From: an uncultured Ruminococcus sp.
GTDB lineage: Bacteria > Bacillota > Clostridia > UBA1212
Length of the DNA: 43,019 nt
NCBI GenBank assembly: GCA_902792515.1
Contig: CADAZX010000031.1
Span: 1 to 43,019, forward strand
Reading direction: 5' to 3'
A model generated the notes under the pieces. That model saw only the letters and a program-made list of their open reading frames with translations. It was not told where the DNA came from and did no database searches. Shown piece after piece: positions 1 through 7,692 of the stretch; within the stretch, counting starts at the first letter, position 1; each line of letters starts with the position of its first letter. A program made the translations under genes and the position numbers.

Positions 1-1
1 G

Positions 2-298
2 GAACCGGAGCCCATCGTGTCGATTGAGGATATTGCACTCAAAAGTGTCGACAAGTCGAAATGGAATAGTTTCTGCGGCAAGTACGAGCATCCTGAGGAG
101 GCCGATTTCATTATCGACGAAGTCTTCCTGAAAAACGATGAGCTTTACGCAAAAGCAATCGACGAAGACGGCGATAAAATCGAATTCATGCTCTATCCCA
201 TCGGGGAAAACGAGTTCGGCAGGAAGGGCGGGATGCTCAAGTTGACCTTCAGTGACGACTGTGTGGCGTACGACGATCTCACCTGCAAAAAGCTGTAA
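2..298 (+). CDS. C-terminal fragment of a serine hydrolase (beta-lactamase-like) with DUF3471-like tail, cut by the window edge
   Basis: The reading frame is open to the left edge, so only the last 98 codons are visible. The visible part reads as a small beta-rich domain: a GKYEHP-type opening, then alternating strands ending with a LKLTFSDD segment. This resembles the C-terminal DUF3471 domain that follows the catalytic domain in class C beta-lactamase-like hydrolases (established family pattern; assignment inferred). The catalytic SxxK and YxN motifs would lie outside the window. A GTG at 17 has a GGAG six bases upstream and could in principle start a 93-residue protein. I prefer the fragment reading because the frame stays open and the domain looks incomplete alone. 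Nothing in the 277 bases downstream looks coding. Confidence 0.5.
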   Translation, partial: EPEPIVSIEDIALKSVDKSKWNSFCGKYEHPEEADFIIDEVFLKNDELYAKAIDEDGDKIEFMLYPIGENEFGRKGGMLKLTFSDDCVAYDDLTCKKL

Positions 299-575
299 AC
301 ATCATTTGACAAATACCGGCTTGCCGGGACAATGAAATCGATCCGCGTGCCCTGACGCAGCCGGTCAACGGCATATTCCCGACACCGGGAGTCGAGGCAA
401 CAGCGCGAATATGTGTTTTTTATTCACGCTATTGCTCCAAGCCATGTTGAGACAGCCGTATTGATGACAAATAGGATTCAATAATTTGAGAATGGTTATA
501 GATAGGAACGAGACAGAGAAAAGACGGACCTTATCATAACGGATAAGATATCTGAGAAAGTGAGATCATGAAACA
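299..575. other. Intergenic region without a recognisable gene
   Basis: No convincing coding frame is seen here. Short self-complementary stretches such as CCGGCTTGCCGG near 318 may form a weak hairpin after the upstream stop codon, but no T-run follows, so I do not call a terminator. The stretch from 420 to 540 is visibly more AT-rich and probably carries the promoter of the next gene. TTGATG at 461 and TTGAG at 486 are possible -35 boxes, but no clean -10 box is paired with them. Confidence 0.4.
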
Positions 576-1196
576 ATGCGTATCTATGTTGATTTTGACG
601 ATTGCCTGTGCGAGACGGGAAGGGCGTTCTCAAAGCTTGCGCAGGAAATGTTCAACAAGCATGTTCCTTATGAGGAGATTCATTATTTTGAACTGGACAG
701 GTCTTTTGATCTGGACGCGGAACAATACGAGCGGCTTATGATTCGGGCGCACGAGCCGGAGATTTTGCTGTCGTTTGACGCGACGCCGGGAGCTGCGGAT
801 ACCATAAACGAATGGATTTCCTGCGGGCATGAGGTGTCGATCATTACCGGCCGCCCTTCAAGCGTTTATGAGCCTTCCCGTATATGGCTGGATGAGCATG
901 GACTTAAGAACGCGAGACTGTACTGCCTCAATAAATACGGAAGGGATCATTTTATCAAAAACAGTAACAGCACGCTTGAACTTGAAGACTATTACAAAAT
1001 GAAATTTGATTTCGCGGTTGAGGACTCTCCAAAGGCGTTCAGATTTTTCGAACATCTGCCGGAGCTCAAGGTTCTGGTTTTTGACAGGCCTTGGAACAGA
1101 GAATGCGCTTTTCCGAACGGAAACTATCAGAGATGCGCCGGTTGGGAGAGCATTCGCGAGATTGTTGCAGGTGCGGGAGAAAGAAACGCGCAATAA
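576..1196 (+). CDS. HAD-superfamily 5'(3')-deoxyribonucleotidase-like phosphatase
   Basis: A 206-residue soluble protein. The N-terminal motif DFDDC (residues 6-10) is the HAD nucleophile motif DxD, ITGRP near residue 90 is the second motif, and VEDSPKAF near residue 150 carries the acidic motif IV. The arrangement and length fit the NT5C family of bacterial 5'(3')-deoxyribonucleotidase-like proteins, which dephosphorylate (deoxy)nucleoside monophosphates; the substrate here is inferred. No signal peptide is present. The start has only a weak upstream RBS (AGTGAGA), and an overlapping ATG at 568 is in another frame that soon becomes nonsense. It is the first of a long + strand series of small enzymes. 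A generic HAD phosphatase remains possible. Confidence 0.75.
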   Translation: MRIYVDFDDCLCETGRAFSKLAQEMFNKHVPYEEIHYFELDRSFDLDAEQYERLMIRAHEPEILLSFDATPGAADTINEWISCGHEVSIITGRPSSVYEPSRIWLDEHGLKNARLYCLNKYGRDHFIKNSNSTLELEDYYKMKFDFAVEDSPKAFRFFEHLPELKVLVFDRPWNRECAFPNGNYQRCAGWESIREIVAGAGERNAQ

Positions 1197-1248
1197 GAAC
1201 GCGCCATTATGAACCGGTAGATTCGAATAATCAGTATTGTGAGGAAAT

Positions 1249-1668
1249 ATGGAATATAACAGAATAAGGGCCTCTCAGATCGATCAATTATGGGAGCTTC
1301 AGAAGGCTTACAAAGCGGAAATCGGTGAAGAGCAGCCATGCGAACGGGATCGTTCTCGATTGGTGACCGCTATCGAAAAAGAACAAATATACTTTTACGG
1401 CGCGTGGAGCGGGAGCGTTTTGGTTGGATGCTGTTCGGTGACTGTCGGGTTTTCCACTTTTGATTATGCGCCAAGCGGTGTTTTCGAGGACTTTTACATT
1501 CGTCCGGAATACCGGCATCAGGGGATAGCGCGCGAGCTGGTGCAATACGCATACCGGAAAAGCGGGGTTAACTCTCTGACTGTCGGATGTGCCGGCTGCG
1601 ACGTGGAAATGTATCATTCGTTAGGCTTCCGGATCCCTTTGGGGAACCTGCTTGCGTTTGGGGATTGA
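1249..1668 (+). CDS. GNAT-family N-acetyltransferase
   Basis: A 139-residue single-domain GNAT protein. The core acetyl-CoA-binding region is visible as FYIRPEYRHQGIARELV (about residues 83-100), a good match to the R/Q-x-x-G-x-G/A pyrophosphate-binding loop. The last third, with MYHSLGFR, matches the usual GNAT motif B in which a tyrosine and a GF turn close the fold. The acceptor substrate cannot be read from the sequence. The start has the RBS GTGAGGA seven bases upstream. It lies 52 bases after the nucleotidase and is followed by a tandem GNAT gene, so two acetyltransferase genes are adjacent. Confidence 0.85.
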   Translation: MEYNRIRASQIDQLWELQKAYKAEIGEEQPCERDRSRLVTAIEKEQIYFYGAWSGSVLVGCCSVTVGFSTFDYAPSGVFEDFYIRPEYRHQGIARELVQYAYRKSGVNSLTVGCAGCDVEMYHSLGFRIPLGNLLAFGD

Positions 1669-1812
1669 AACGTCCGGGTAAAAGTTCACCGATAAGGAAT
1701 ATATCCCGGCCGCTGACACCGGCACCGGCACTGTTCAGACGCTTGCGGAAGCAGTGTGTTTTTCAACAAAAACCGGTTTGACCCATAGAATTCATTCATG
1801 AGGAGAATATAA

Positions 1813-2676
1813 ATGAATTATAGAATCGAGGAGCTGACAAAACAAGAGGCCGCATACATAGGCGAAAAGATCAATGAGATCGTGCCGCGGGAAGTCGACG
1901 CGGACGAAGAGGAATTCGTTCTAAAAGTTGAAAATGAAGCCGGCGAGACTGTCGGATGGTGTGTCGCCCTGGCGTACGAATACCACTGGGCGAGAGTTCT
2001 GCTTGAGCTGCTATGGGTGGACGAACGTTACCGTCATCATGGCATCGGATCAAAAATTATCCGCGAGGTCGAGCGAATTGCGAGAGAAAAGGGCTGCCGC
2101 GTCGTGACGCTCGGCACCGCCAGTTACATGGCAAGACCGTTCTATGAAAAACACGGCTATCAGGTTTTTACGTCTATGAAAACGGCAGACGGCTATATCG
2201 ATTATTCTTTGGTTAAATACCTTGACAGTGATACGCATTATTATATGCCGGCAGACAATAGCGGCGCGAAATACAAAGTTTTGCCCGGAAATGATCACGA
2301 CGCAGACATTATTACGAACGGTATCAAAACATATAGCGAAGCCTACGAAGAAAAATGCACGCGAGATGATTTCTGCAAGAAACTGGTGAATAAAGACGGC
2401 AAGTTCGCGGCAGGCGTGATTGCGAACGTAAATAGAGGATTTGAGGGCGTTGTTACGGCACTGTTTGTTGAAGAGCCGTTGCGGCATCAAGGGCTGGGCA
2501 CATATCTTTTGCGGGAAGTGGAAAAACTGGCAAAAGAAAAAAATGCGCCCGTTGTTTTGACAAGCGCGGGCGACTGGAACGTCGGGTTCTTCAAAAAGAA
2601 CGGATATCTGGTCAGAGGCGAACTGAAAGACGTTCCGAAGGGGCACGTCTGTTATGAACTCTACAAAAACCTGTAG
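1813..2676 (+). CDS. Two-domain (tandem) GNAT acetyltransferase
   Basis: A 287-residue protein made of two GNAT domains. The N-terminal one (about 1-140) has RYRHHGIGSKII followed by FYEKHGYQVF. The C-terminal one (about 150-287) has LRHQGLGTYLLREVEKLA followed by FFKKNGYLV. Both keep the Q/H-x-x-G-x-G acetyl-CoA loop, so both may be active. The linker contains an HYYMPADN stretch resembling the end of many stand-alone GNATs, which suggests an internal duplication or fusion of related genes (inference). The RBS GAGGAG lies ten bases before the ATG. The substrate is unknown. A clean 26-base gap separates it from the next gene, so the two are probably co-transcribed. Confidence 0.85.
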   Translation: MNYRIEELTKQEAAYIGEKINEIVPREVDADEEEFVLKVENEAGETVGWCVALAYEYHWARVLLELLWVDERYRHHGIGSKIIREVERIAREKGCRVVTLGTASYMARPFYEKHGYQVFTSMKTADGYIDYSLVKYLDSDTHYYMPADNSGAKYKVLPGNDHDADIITNGIKTYSEAYEEKCTRDDFCKKLVNKDGKFAAGVIANVNRGFEGVVTALFVEEPLRHQGLGTYLLREVEKLAKEKNAPVVLTSAGDWNVGFFKKNGYLVRGELKDVPKGHVCYELYKNL

Positions 2677-2702
2677 GGCAGAATCCGGAGGGGGAGAAAA
2701 TA

Positions 2703-3164
2703 ATGGAGAAGAAAACACCTTGCGCAAAAGACGGCGGGAAGGATTATGCGGATAAGCTGCCTGTGATCGCGCACCGCGGCGACTGGAAAACAAAGCCCAT
2801 GCCCAGGCGGCACGAGAGATTCGTGCTTAACAGGGCTTTCAGCGACGCTGAAATGAACGCTCTCCGCCTCGGCAACGTTCCGCAAGCCATGGAGGACAAG
2901 TGGTTCTGGTTTATGGAGGGATCGACGCTCTGGGCTCACCGCAGCTGGACAGGTTACTGCATTTTCCGGATCGACTTTAAAAAGGACAACAACCACGTCG
3001 TGACGGTCAACCGCAACCCGGAACAGTACGGGGGCGACAGCGTCGAAAAGGACCTCGAGACGCTGAACGGCCTTCTGGACTGGTGGACAGAGGCGCCTTA
3101 CGACCACTACGGCGAGTGGATCTCGGAAACGTACGACGCGCTGGAAAAGAGCGGCAGAACGTAG
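2703..3164 (+). CDS. Conserved protein of unknown function (RSWTGYCIF-motif protein)
   Basis: A 153-residue soluble protein that I cannot assign to a function. A striking central block (about residues 58-85) reads MEDKWFWF...LWAHRSWTGYCIFRIDF. The wording is dense in aromatic residues and looks like the core of a conserved small domain seen in Firmicutes. The protein ends in an acidic, Trp-rich helix (LLDWWTEAP). No transmembrane segment, signal peptide or metal-binding cysteine cluster is evident. The start is fixed by the strong RBS GGAGGGGGAGA just upstream. It lies 26 bases after the tandem GNAT and 71 bases before ogt, in the same orientation. Confidence 0.6.
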   Translation: MEKKTPCAKDGGKDYADKLPVIAHRGDWKTKPMPRRHERFVLNRAFSDAEMNALRLGNVPQAMEDKWFWFMEGSTLWAHRSWTGYCIFRIDFKKDNNHVVTVNRNPEQYGGDSVEKDLETLNGLLDWWTEAPYDHYGEWISETYDALEKSGRT

Positions 3165-3235
3165 TGCGGGAAAAGGGTAACTTTAGCGTCTGCTTTTGCT
3201 TCACAATAGCCAAACATCAACCGGGAGAAATAAAA

Positions 3236-3763
3236 ATGTACTACTACATCAAATACGCTTCGCCACTCGGAGAGCTTACGGTTCTCGCGGAGAGCGGCGC
3301 GATAACGGCGCTTGTTATCGAGGGACAGAAGTACGCGGAGCTTCATTTGAAGCCGCTGCTCGAGGGTAATGCTGCCGAGAGAGAAATCAAGATACTGCAG
3401 CGCGCAAGGGAGTGGCTCGATGCGTACTTCGCGGGCGAAAATCCGGACCCTTCGCGCCTTAAACTGAACCCTGAGGGGACGCAATTTCAGATGAGGGTCT
3501 GGGAAATGCTTGAGGACATTCCGTACGGCTACACTGTCAGCTACAGGGACCTAGCGATGCTTTTGCACAGTTCGCCCCGGGCGGTTGGCGGCGCGGTCGG
3601 CAGGAATCCGATCTCGATCATCATTCCTTGTCACAGGGTGGTCGGTGCGCGCGGCCAGGTCACGGGATACGCCGGCGGTATCGAAAACAAGCGGAAACTG
3701 CTTGAGCTTGAAGACGCCGTTTCCAACGGCGAGAACGTTCACGACTGGAGTGATTTTACCTAA
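3236..3763 (+). CDS. ogt: Methylated-DNA--[protein]-cysteine S-methyltransferase
   Basis: Repairs O6-alkylguanine in DNA by irreversible transfer of the alkyl group to its own cysteine. The 175-residue protein shows the family motif PCHRV with acceptor Cys132, preceded by the DNA-binding helix region SYRDLAMLL...AVGGAVGRNP and followed by GYAGGIENKRKLLELE. The N-terminal RNase-H-like domain (1-80) is short, as in Ogt-type enzymes; there is no Ada-type zinc domain. I chose the ATG at 3236, with CGGGAGA upstream, over an in-frame upstream extension that would overlap the previous gene in nonsense sequence. It sits 16 bases before the amidase gene. Confidence 0.93.
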   Translation: MYYYIKYASPLGELTVLAESGAITALVIEGQKYAELHLKPLLEGNAAEREIKILQRAREWLDAYFAGENPDPSRLKLNPEGTQFQMRVWEMLEDIPYGYTVSYRDLAMLLHSSPRAVGGAVGRNPISIIIPCHRVVGARGQVTGYAGGIENKRKLLELEDAVSNGENVHDWSDFT

Positions 3764-3779
3764 AATCAGGAGAAATTTT

Positions 3780-4643
3780 ATGAAACTTAAAATCGCTTTG
3801 CTCCAGCTTTTGCCGTCGGAAGAGCCGGAGTTTCTGATCTATAAAAGTGTCTCCGCCTGCATGAAAGCAAGAAGGCTTGGCGCCGACATCGCGCTTTTTC
3901 CGGAAATGTGGAACGACGGTTACGCGCTGCCTCAGGACCCGGTTGAACTCGGGAGGCTGGCGGTTGACGCGGACGGCGAATTTGTTGGAGCCTTCGGGAA
4001 ACTCGCGCGGGATCTCGGGATGGCGATCGGAATCACCTTCCTCGAGAAGCACGAGCCGAAGCCGCTCAATTCGATGATCCTTTTTGACATGTACGGCAGG
4101 CCGGTTCTGCATTATTCGAAGGTCCACACGTGCGACTTCGACCTCGAAAAGGTGCTTTCGGCCGGAGACGGTTTTCGCGTGGCTGAGCTGGAGACGCGGC
4201 GCGGAACCGTTAAGGTCGGCGCGATGATCTGTTTTGACAGGGAGTTCCCGGAGAGCGCGAGGATTTTGATGCTCAAGGGGGCGGAGGTCATTCTGGCGCC
4301 GAACGCGTGCCCGATGGAGATCAACAGGCTTTCCGCGCTCCGTACAAGGGCGTACGAAAATATGCTCGCTATCGCGACGTGCAACTACCCAAAGGGGCAT
4401 CCGGACTGCAACGGGCATTCGACCGTTTTCGACGGCGTAGCGTGGCTGCAGGAAGAACCTGGCGTCCGCGATATGTGCGTTTTCGAGGCGCCGGCGGAGG
4501 AGGGCGTCTATATGGCGGAGATCGATCTTGACATGCTGCGGCGGTACCGCGAAGATGAAGTGATGGGCGGCAGGTTCCGCAGGCCGGACAGGTACGGGAT
4601 TCTGACGGATTCCGGCGCGGAAGATCCGGGGCCAACCGATTGA
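3780..4643 (+). CDS. Carbon-nitrogen hydrolase (nitrilase superfamily)
   Basis: A 287-residue cytosolic amidase or nitrilase-like enzyme. The catalytic triad of the superfamily is visible: Glu42 in LFPEMW, Lys114 in HYSKVH, and nucleophile Cys151 in MICFDREFPE. The DREFPESARIL continuation is typical of the omega-amidase/carbamoylputrescine-amidase branch, but the substrate cannot be named. The C-terminus ends normally with RRPDRYGIL. The start ATG at 3780 follows TCAGGAG by six bases. The stop codon lies inside a degenerate 7-bp tandem array (4638-4699), described separately. Confidence 0.88.
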   Translation: MKLKIALLQLLPSEEPEFLIYKSVSACMKARRLGADIALFPEMWNDGYALPQDPVELGRLAVDADGEFVGAFGKLARDLGMAIGITFLEKHEPKPLNSMILFDMYGRPVLHYSKVHTCDFDLEKVLSAGDGFRVAELETRRGTVKVGAMICFDREFPESARILMLKGAEVILAPNACPMEINRLSALRTRAYENMLAIATCNYPKGHPDCNGHSTVFDGVAWLQEEPGVRDMCVFEAPAEEGVYMAEIDLDMLRRYREDEVMGGRFRRPDRYGILTDSGAEDPGPTD

Positions 4644-4699
4644 CGCTAAACGCTTAACGTTTGATGTTTAACACTTGAAGCTTACGCTTGACGCTTGAC
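4638..4699. repeat. Degenerate 7-bp tandem array overlapping a stop codon
   Basis: From the last codons of the amidase gene the sequence can be cut into consecutive heptamers: GATTGAC, GCTAAAC, GCTTAAC, GTTTGAT, GTTTAAC, ACTTGAA, a six-base GCTTAC, GCTTGAC, GCTTGAC. The consensus is GCTTGAC/GCTTAAC. The TGA in the first unit is the amidase stop codon. The array ends 85 bases before the next start. Function is unknown. It may be a slippage product, but similar arrays with different units recur in this window. Confidence 0.75.
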
Positions 4700-4783
4700 G
4701 GCGGGCGGTTCTTGCGGTAATCTTTATACGGATACGGCGGGCAGCCGCTCAGAGAGACGGTTTTTATTTATGCGAGGGTGAAA

Positions 4784-5359
4784 ATGGACGGAAAAACAGT
4801 CGAAAACGCGCTCAAATACATCGGGGAGCTCTTCCGTGGGAGGGCTGACGGCCACGGCGCCGACCACTCGGTAAGGGTCTACAGGAACGCGCTGAAAATC
4901 GCCGCGCATTATGAGGAGTGCGACGTGACGCTCGTTTCCGTCGCCGCGATCCTTCACGACGTCGATGACTACAAGCTTTTTCAGACCGCGAACAACGCGA
5001 ACGCGCGTGCTTTTCTGGAAGCGGAGGGAGTCGACTTCGCTGCGTGCGAGCGGATTATTGATATAATAAACGCGGTCTCGTTCAGCAAAAACAGAGACAG
5101 GGCGCCGGAGTCCATTGAGGCGGCGATTGTTCGGGACGCGGACAGGCTTGACGCGATCGGCGCGGTCGGAATCGCGCGGACGTTTGCGTACGGAGGCAGA
5201 AACGGCAGATCGCAGGACGAGTCCGTGAAGCATTTTTACGACAAGCTGCTCCTGCTGAAGGATATGATGAACACGGGGGCTGCACGTGAGATGGCCGAAA
5301 AACGTCACGCGTTCATGGAGAGTTTTCTGGCGGAGCTTGACGAAGAATGCAGACCTTGA
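4784..5359 (+). CDS. HD-domain phosphohydrolase
   Basis: A 191-residue soluble HD-superfamily protein. The metal-binding motifs are H24/H28 in DGHGADHS, the H58-D59 pair in AILHDVDDY, and a later aspartate in VRDADRLDAIGAVG. This order (HxxxH, HD, D) fits the YedJ-like/uncharacterised HD phosphohydrolases rather than relA-type or dGTPase enzymes, so the substrate is probably a nucleotide or other phosphoester (inference). I prefer ATG 4784 over GTG 4778 because the GAGGGTG just upstream then serves as RBS. The neighbours are other small housekeeping-type enzymes. Confidence 0.85.
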   Translation: MDGKTVENALKYIGELFRGRADGHGADHSVRVYRNALKIAAHYEECDVTLVSVAAILHDVDDYKLFQTANNANARAFLEAEGVDFAACERIIDIINAVSFSKNRDRAPESIEAAIVRDADRLDAIGAVGIARTFAYGGRNGRSQDESVKHFYDKLLLLKDMMNTGAAREMAEKRHAFMESFLAELDEECRP

Positions 5360-5414
5360 CGGCTGCCTTAATTTATTTTGAATCTGCAAACCGCAGCGGG
5401 GGAGGAAAACGGCT

Positions 5415-5636
5415 ATGCTGAAAAAACTGATGCTAATCGGAGGAATAATAATCATCGTCGCGGGAGTGTTATCACTTTTGTTCGCGGCGTTCAATCTGCA
5501 CGCCTACTACAACGTGCTCGACGGCTCGAGTGATCTCTACGCGAGGCTTCAGAGCAGGGCGACGGCGTTTTTCATTATCGGCGGCGTGCTGGCTGTCTGC
5601 GGAACGCTGTGCGTTGTTTTTCACGGCAAGGTGTGA
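5415..5636 (+). CDS. Small membrane protein with two transmembrane helices
   Basis: A 73-residue protein of unknown function. Residues 5-27 (LMLIGGIIIIVAGVLSLLF) and 51-69 (FFIIGGVLAVCGTLCVVF) are clear hydrophobic helices joined by a short polar loop of about 22 residues. A positively charged N-terminus (MLKK) suggests an N-in, C-in hairpin. The RBS GGGGAGGA eight bases upstream supports real translation. I recognise no family. It lies between the HD protein and the TfoX-N protein on the same strand. Confidence 0.65.
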   Translation: MLKKLMLIGGIIIIVAGVLSLLFAAFNLHAYYNVLDGSSDLYARLQSRATAFFIIGGVLAVCGTLCVVFHGKV

Positions 5637-5724
5637 GTTTTAGCGATCTGACGCGACTTTTCGAAAAGCGTTCCGCATCACATCGTGCCGGTTGATGGTT
5701 TTGCCTGAATTTAGGAGAAAACCG

Positions 5725-6048
5725 ATGTCTTCAAGCGTGGATTATTTATCTTTTGTACTTGAACAGCTCTCGTCGCTTGACGACGTTTCCTACCGCGCGA
5801 TGATGGGCGAGTATATCATTTACTACCGCGGGAAAATTGTCGGCGGGATATACGACGACCGTTTTCTCGTGAAGGAGACCGCGAGCTCGAAGGCGATGAT
5901 GCCTGACGCCGCGAGGGAGAATCCGTACGACGGTGCGAAGGAGATGCTTCTCGTCGAGGAGATCGACAACAGGGGTTTTGTGAGCAAGCTGATCGAGGCG
6001 ATGTACCCGGAGCTTCCGGAGACGAAAAAGAGGGCGAAAAAAGCCTGA
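5725..6048 (+). CDS. TfoX N-terminal-domain protein
   Basis: A 107-residue protein matching the TfoX/Sxy N-terminal domain: the strand pattern MMGEYIIYYRGKIVGGIYDDRFLVK, followed by a helix ending in the basic tail ETKKRAKKA. In proteobacteria the full-length Sxy protein controls competence. Stand-alone TfoX-N proteins like this one are common in Firmicutes and have no proven role. I chose ATG 5725 because TTAGGAGA lies eight bases upstream; an in-frame ATG at 5692 would add residues (MMVLPEFRRKP) that read through this RBS. Confidence 0.85.
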   Translation: MSSSVDYLSFVLEQLSSLDDVSYRAMMGEYIIYYRGKIVGGIYDDRFLVKETASSKAMMPDAARENPYDGAKEMLLVEEIDNRGFVSKLIEAMYPELPETKKRAKKA

Positions 6049-6090
6049 CGGACACGACGCGGCGTATGATTTTCGAAAAAGGCGACGAAA

Positions 6091-6594
6091 ATGGATAAAA
6101 AAACAAAAACCTTTTTGGTCATACTGCTTGCCGTCTACTCGGCGGCGCTCACGTGGATCATTTTGTTCAAGATGGCCGTGAGACTTGAAGACGTCGGCTT
6201 CGGGACTGTTCGCGCCTGGAATATGATTCCTTTCCGCTACAGCGAGGAGACTTCATTCCACCTGACGGAGGTGCTCGAGAACGTGATCGCGTTCGTCCCG
6301 CTCGGCGTCTATCTCGGGATGCTCAAAACCGGGGCGTGGAAGGCGATTCTGATCGGCGCGGCGGCAAGCGTTACGCTGGAGGTGCTTCAGTTTGCGCTCG
6401 GGATCGGTGCGGCGGACATAACCGACGTCATCACGAACACCGCAGGTACCGCGATAGGCGTCGGGATATATCTTTTGCTGACGCATATTTTTAAAAACCG
6501 CGAAAAGCTCGACAAAACGCTCGTTATCGTTTGCGGAGCGGCAACGGTCGTGATGATCATCCTGATCGCGCTTCTGATTGGCGGAAATTTGTGA
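6091..6594 (+). CDS. VanZ-like family membrane protein
   Basis: A 167-residue membrane protein with about four transmembrane helices: residues 7-26, a helix in FVPLGVYLGML, one after AILIGAAASVT, and a C-terminal one in IVCGAATVVMIILIALLIGG. The signature RAWNMIPFRY...ENVIAFVPLGVYL is the hallmark of the VanZ-like family. VanZ itself gives low-level teicoplanin resistance in enterococci; most chromosomal relatives have no assigned function. The RBS is weak (AAGGCGACG). There are 38 bases between its stop and the next start. Confidence 0.88.
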   Translation: MDKKTKTFLVILLAVYSAALTWIILFKMAVRLEDVGFGTVRAWNMIPFRYSEETSFHLTEVLENVIAFVPLGVYLGMLKTGAWKAILIGAAASVTLEVLQFALGIGAADITDVITNTAGTAIGVGIYLLLTHIFKNREKLDKTLVIVCGAATVVMIILIALLIGGNL

Positions 6595-6632
6595 AAGAAC
6601 GTTCGCCCGGGCGGACGTGAGGAGGTTTTTAT

Positions 6633-7535
6633 ATGAAAAAAACTGTCGAAGAATTGCTGAATACGCCTTACTGGATCATCGACATCCTGCCCGAACAGGT
6701 GCCGGCGGATTGCAACGGCCAATATTTCAAGGTCGAAAAGTACTACCTGGGCCGGAATAGGTTCGCGGAGATCAAGCAAAAGCACGTGAATCTTGTGTTG
6801 AAGCTGAACTGCTACAGGGACGTCACGCTCGAGGACGCCGACGGTGTTTTGCCGCCCGAGGTGAATCCTGTTCCCGAGAAGATCGAGCAGGAGATGCGGA
6901 AACGCTACGTGCCGGTCAGGGTTGACGACGCGCTTATCATTTCCGAGCCGGATGACACGCACCTGACGCTTTTCAACCCGGACGAACGGCTGCTCGAACT
7001 TGTGAAAACGATCGCCGCGGGCGAGGGACTTTTCGTGTGGCAGACGGAAGAGGGCATGGGCGTGACTGTGAGACGGTTCGAAAACAGCGACGCCGCCGAG
7101 GTGTCCGCGCTGATCGCAAGAACGCTGCGCGAGGTCAGCATAAAAGACTATTCGCACGAGTATATCGAGGCGCTTGTTTTGCGCGAGCGGCCTGAAGACG
7201 TCCTGGATAGGGCGGCGCAGCTGCATTTTTACGTGGCGTGCACGGGCGAAAAAATCGTCGGCTGCGGCGGAATCGGGCCGTATTGGGGCAGCGAGACGGA
7301 GAGTTGGCTGTCGACTGTTTTTGTGCTGCCGGAGTACGTCGGAAAGGGCGTCGGCAGGAAGATAATCGAGACGCTTGAAGGCGACGAGTACTTTTTGCGC
7401 GCGAGCCGTGTCGAGATACCCGCGTCGGTGACCGCCGTCGGTTTTTACCTGAAAATGGGCTATAATTACAAAAACGGCTCTGCCGCCGTCGACGGTGAGG
7501 GGCTCGTGAGGCTGGAGAAAATCAGGGAAATATAA
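6633..7535 (+). CDS. Two-domain protein: uncharacterised N-terminal domain plus C-terminal GNAT acetyltransferase
   Basis: A 300-residue protein. Residues 1-125 form a conserved-looking N-terminal domain opening with TPYWIIDILPEQVPA and containing QYFKVEKYYL; I recognise its style from Firmicutes genomes but know no function for it. Residues 146-300 are a GNAT domain: VRRFENSDAAEVSALI at its start, VFVLPEYVGKGVGRKIIETL as the acetyl-CoA loop, and VGFYLKMGYNYKNG as motif B. The RBS GAGGAGG lies eight bases before the ATG. The hairpin at 7621 follows about 90 bases downstream. The fusion suggests that the N-terminal part supplies the substrate or a sensor (inference). Confidence 0.8.
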   Translation: MKKTVEELLNTPYWIIDILPEQVPADCNGQYFKVEKYYLGRNRFAEIKQKHVNLVLKLNCYRDVTLEDADGVLPPEVNPVPEKIEQEMRKRYVPVRVDDALIISEPDDTHLTLFNPDERLLELVKTIAAGEGLFVWQTEEGMGVTVRRFENSDAAEVSALIARTLREVSIKDYSHEYIEALVLRERPEDVLDRAAQLHFYVACTGEKIVGCGGIGPYWGSETESWLSTVFVLPEYVGKGVGRKIIETLEGDEYFLRASRVEIPASVTAVGFYLKMGYNYKNGSAAVDGEGLVRLEKIREI

Positions 7536-7620
7536 TACAAGCGGTTCGCGCGGCGCGTAACGGTTTTGAAGACGCGAAAAACGGATAAAGCGGTTTAAAA
7601 TTTGAATAAGAGATGAAAAT

Positions 7621-7660
7621 CCGGCCTGAGATGTGGTAAAATAGTCTCAGGCCGGATTTA
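7621..7660. terminator. Strong hairpin with 11-bp perfect stem and a -10-like box in its loop
   Basis: CCGGCCTGAGA (7621-7631) pairs perfectly with TCTCAGGCCGG (7645-7655). The loop of 13 bases contains TGGTAAAAT, an extended -10-like sequence. ATTTATTT follows the stem, which is a weak U-tract. It may end transcription from the upstream genes. Alternatively the loop box may be part of the promoter for the gene at 7693, although no -35 at 17 bp spacing is evident. Confidence 0.6.
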
Positions 7661-7692
7661 TTTGTGACGACGCCGGCCGGAAGAGGTGTTAA

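Noticed and set aside
299..575. Terminator at the CCGGCTTGCCGG hairpin
   Set aside because: The stem is short, the loop is two bases, and no T-run follows.
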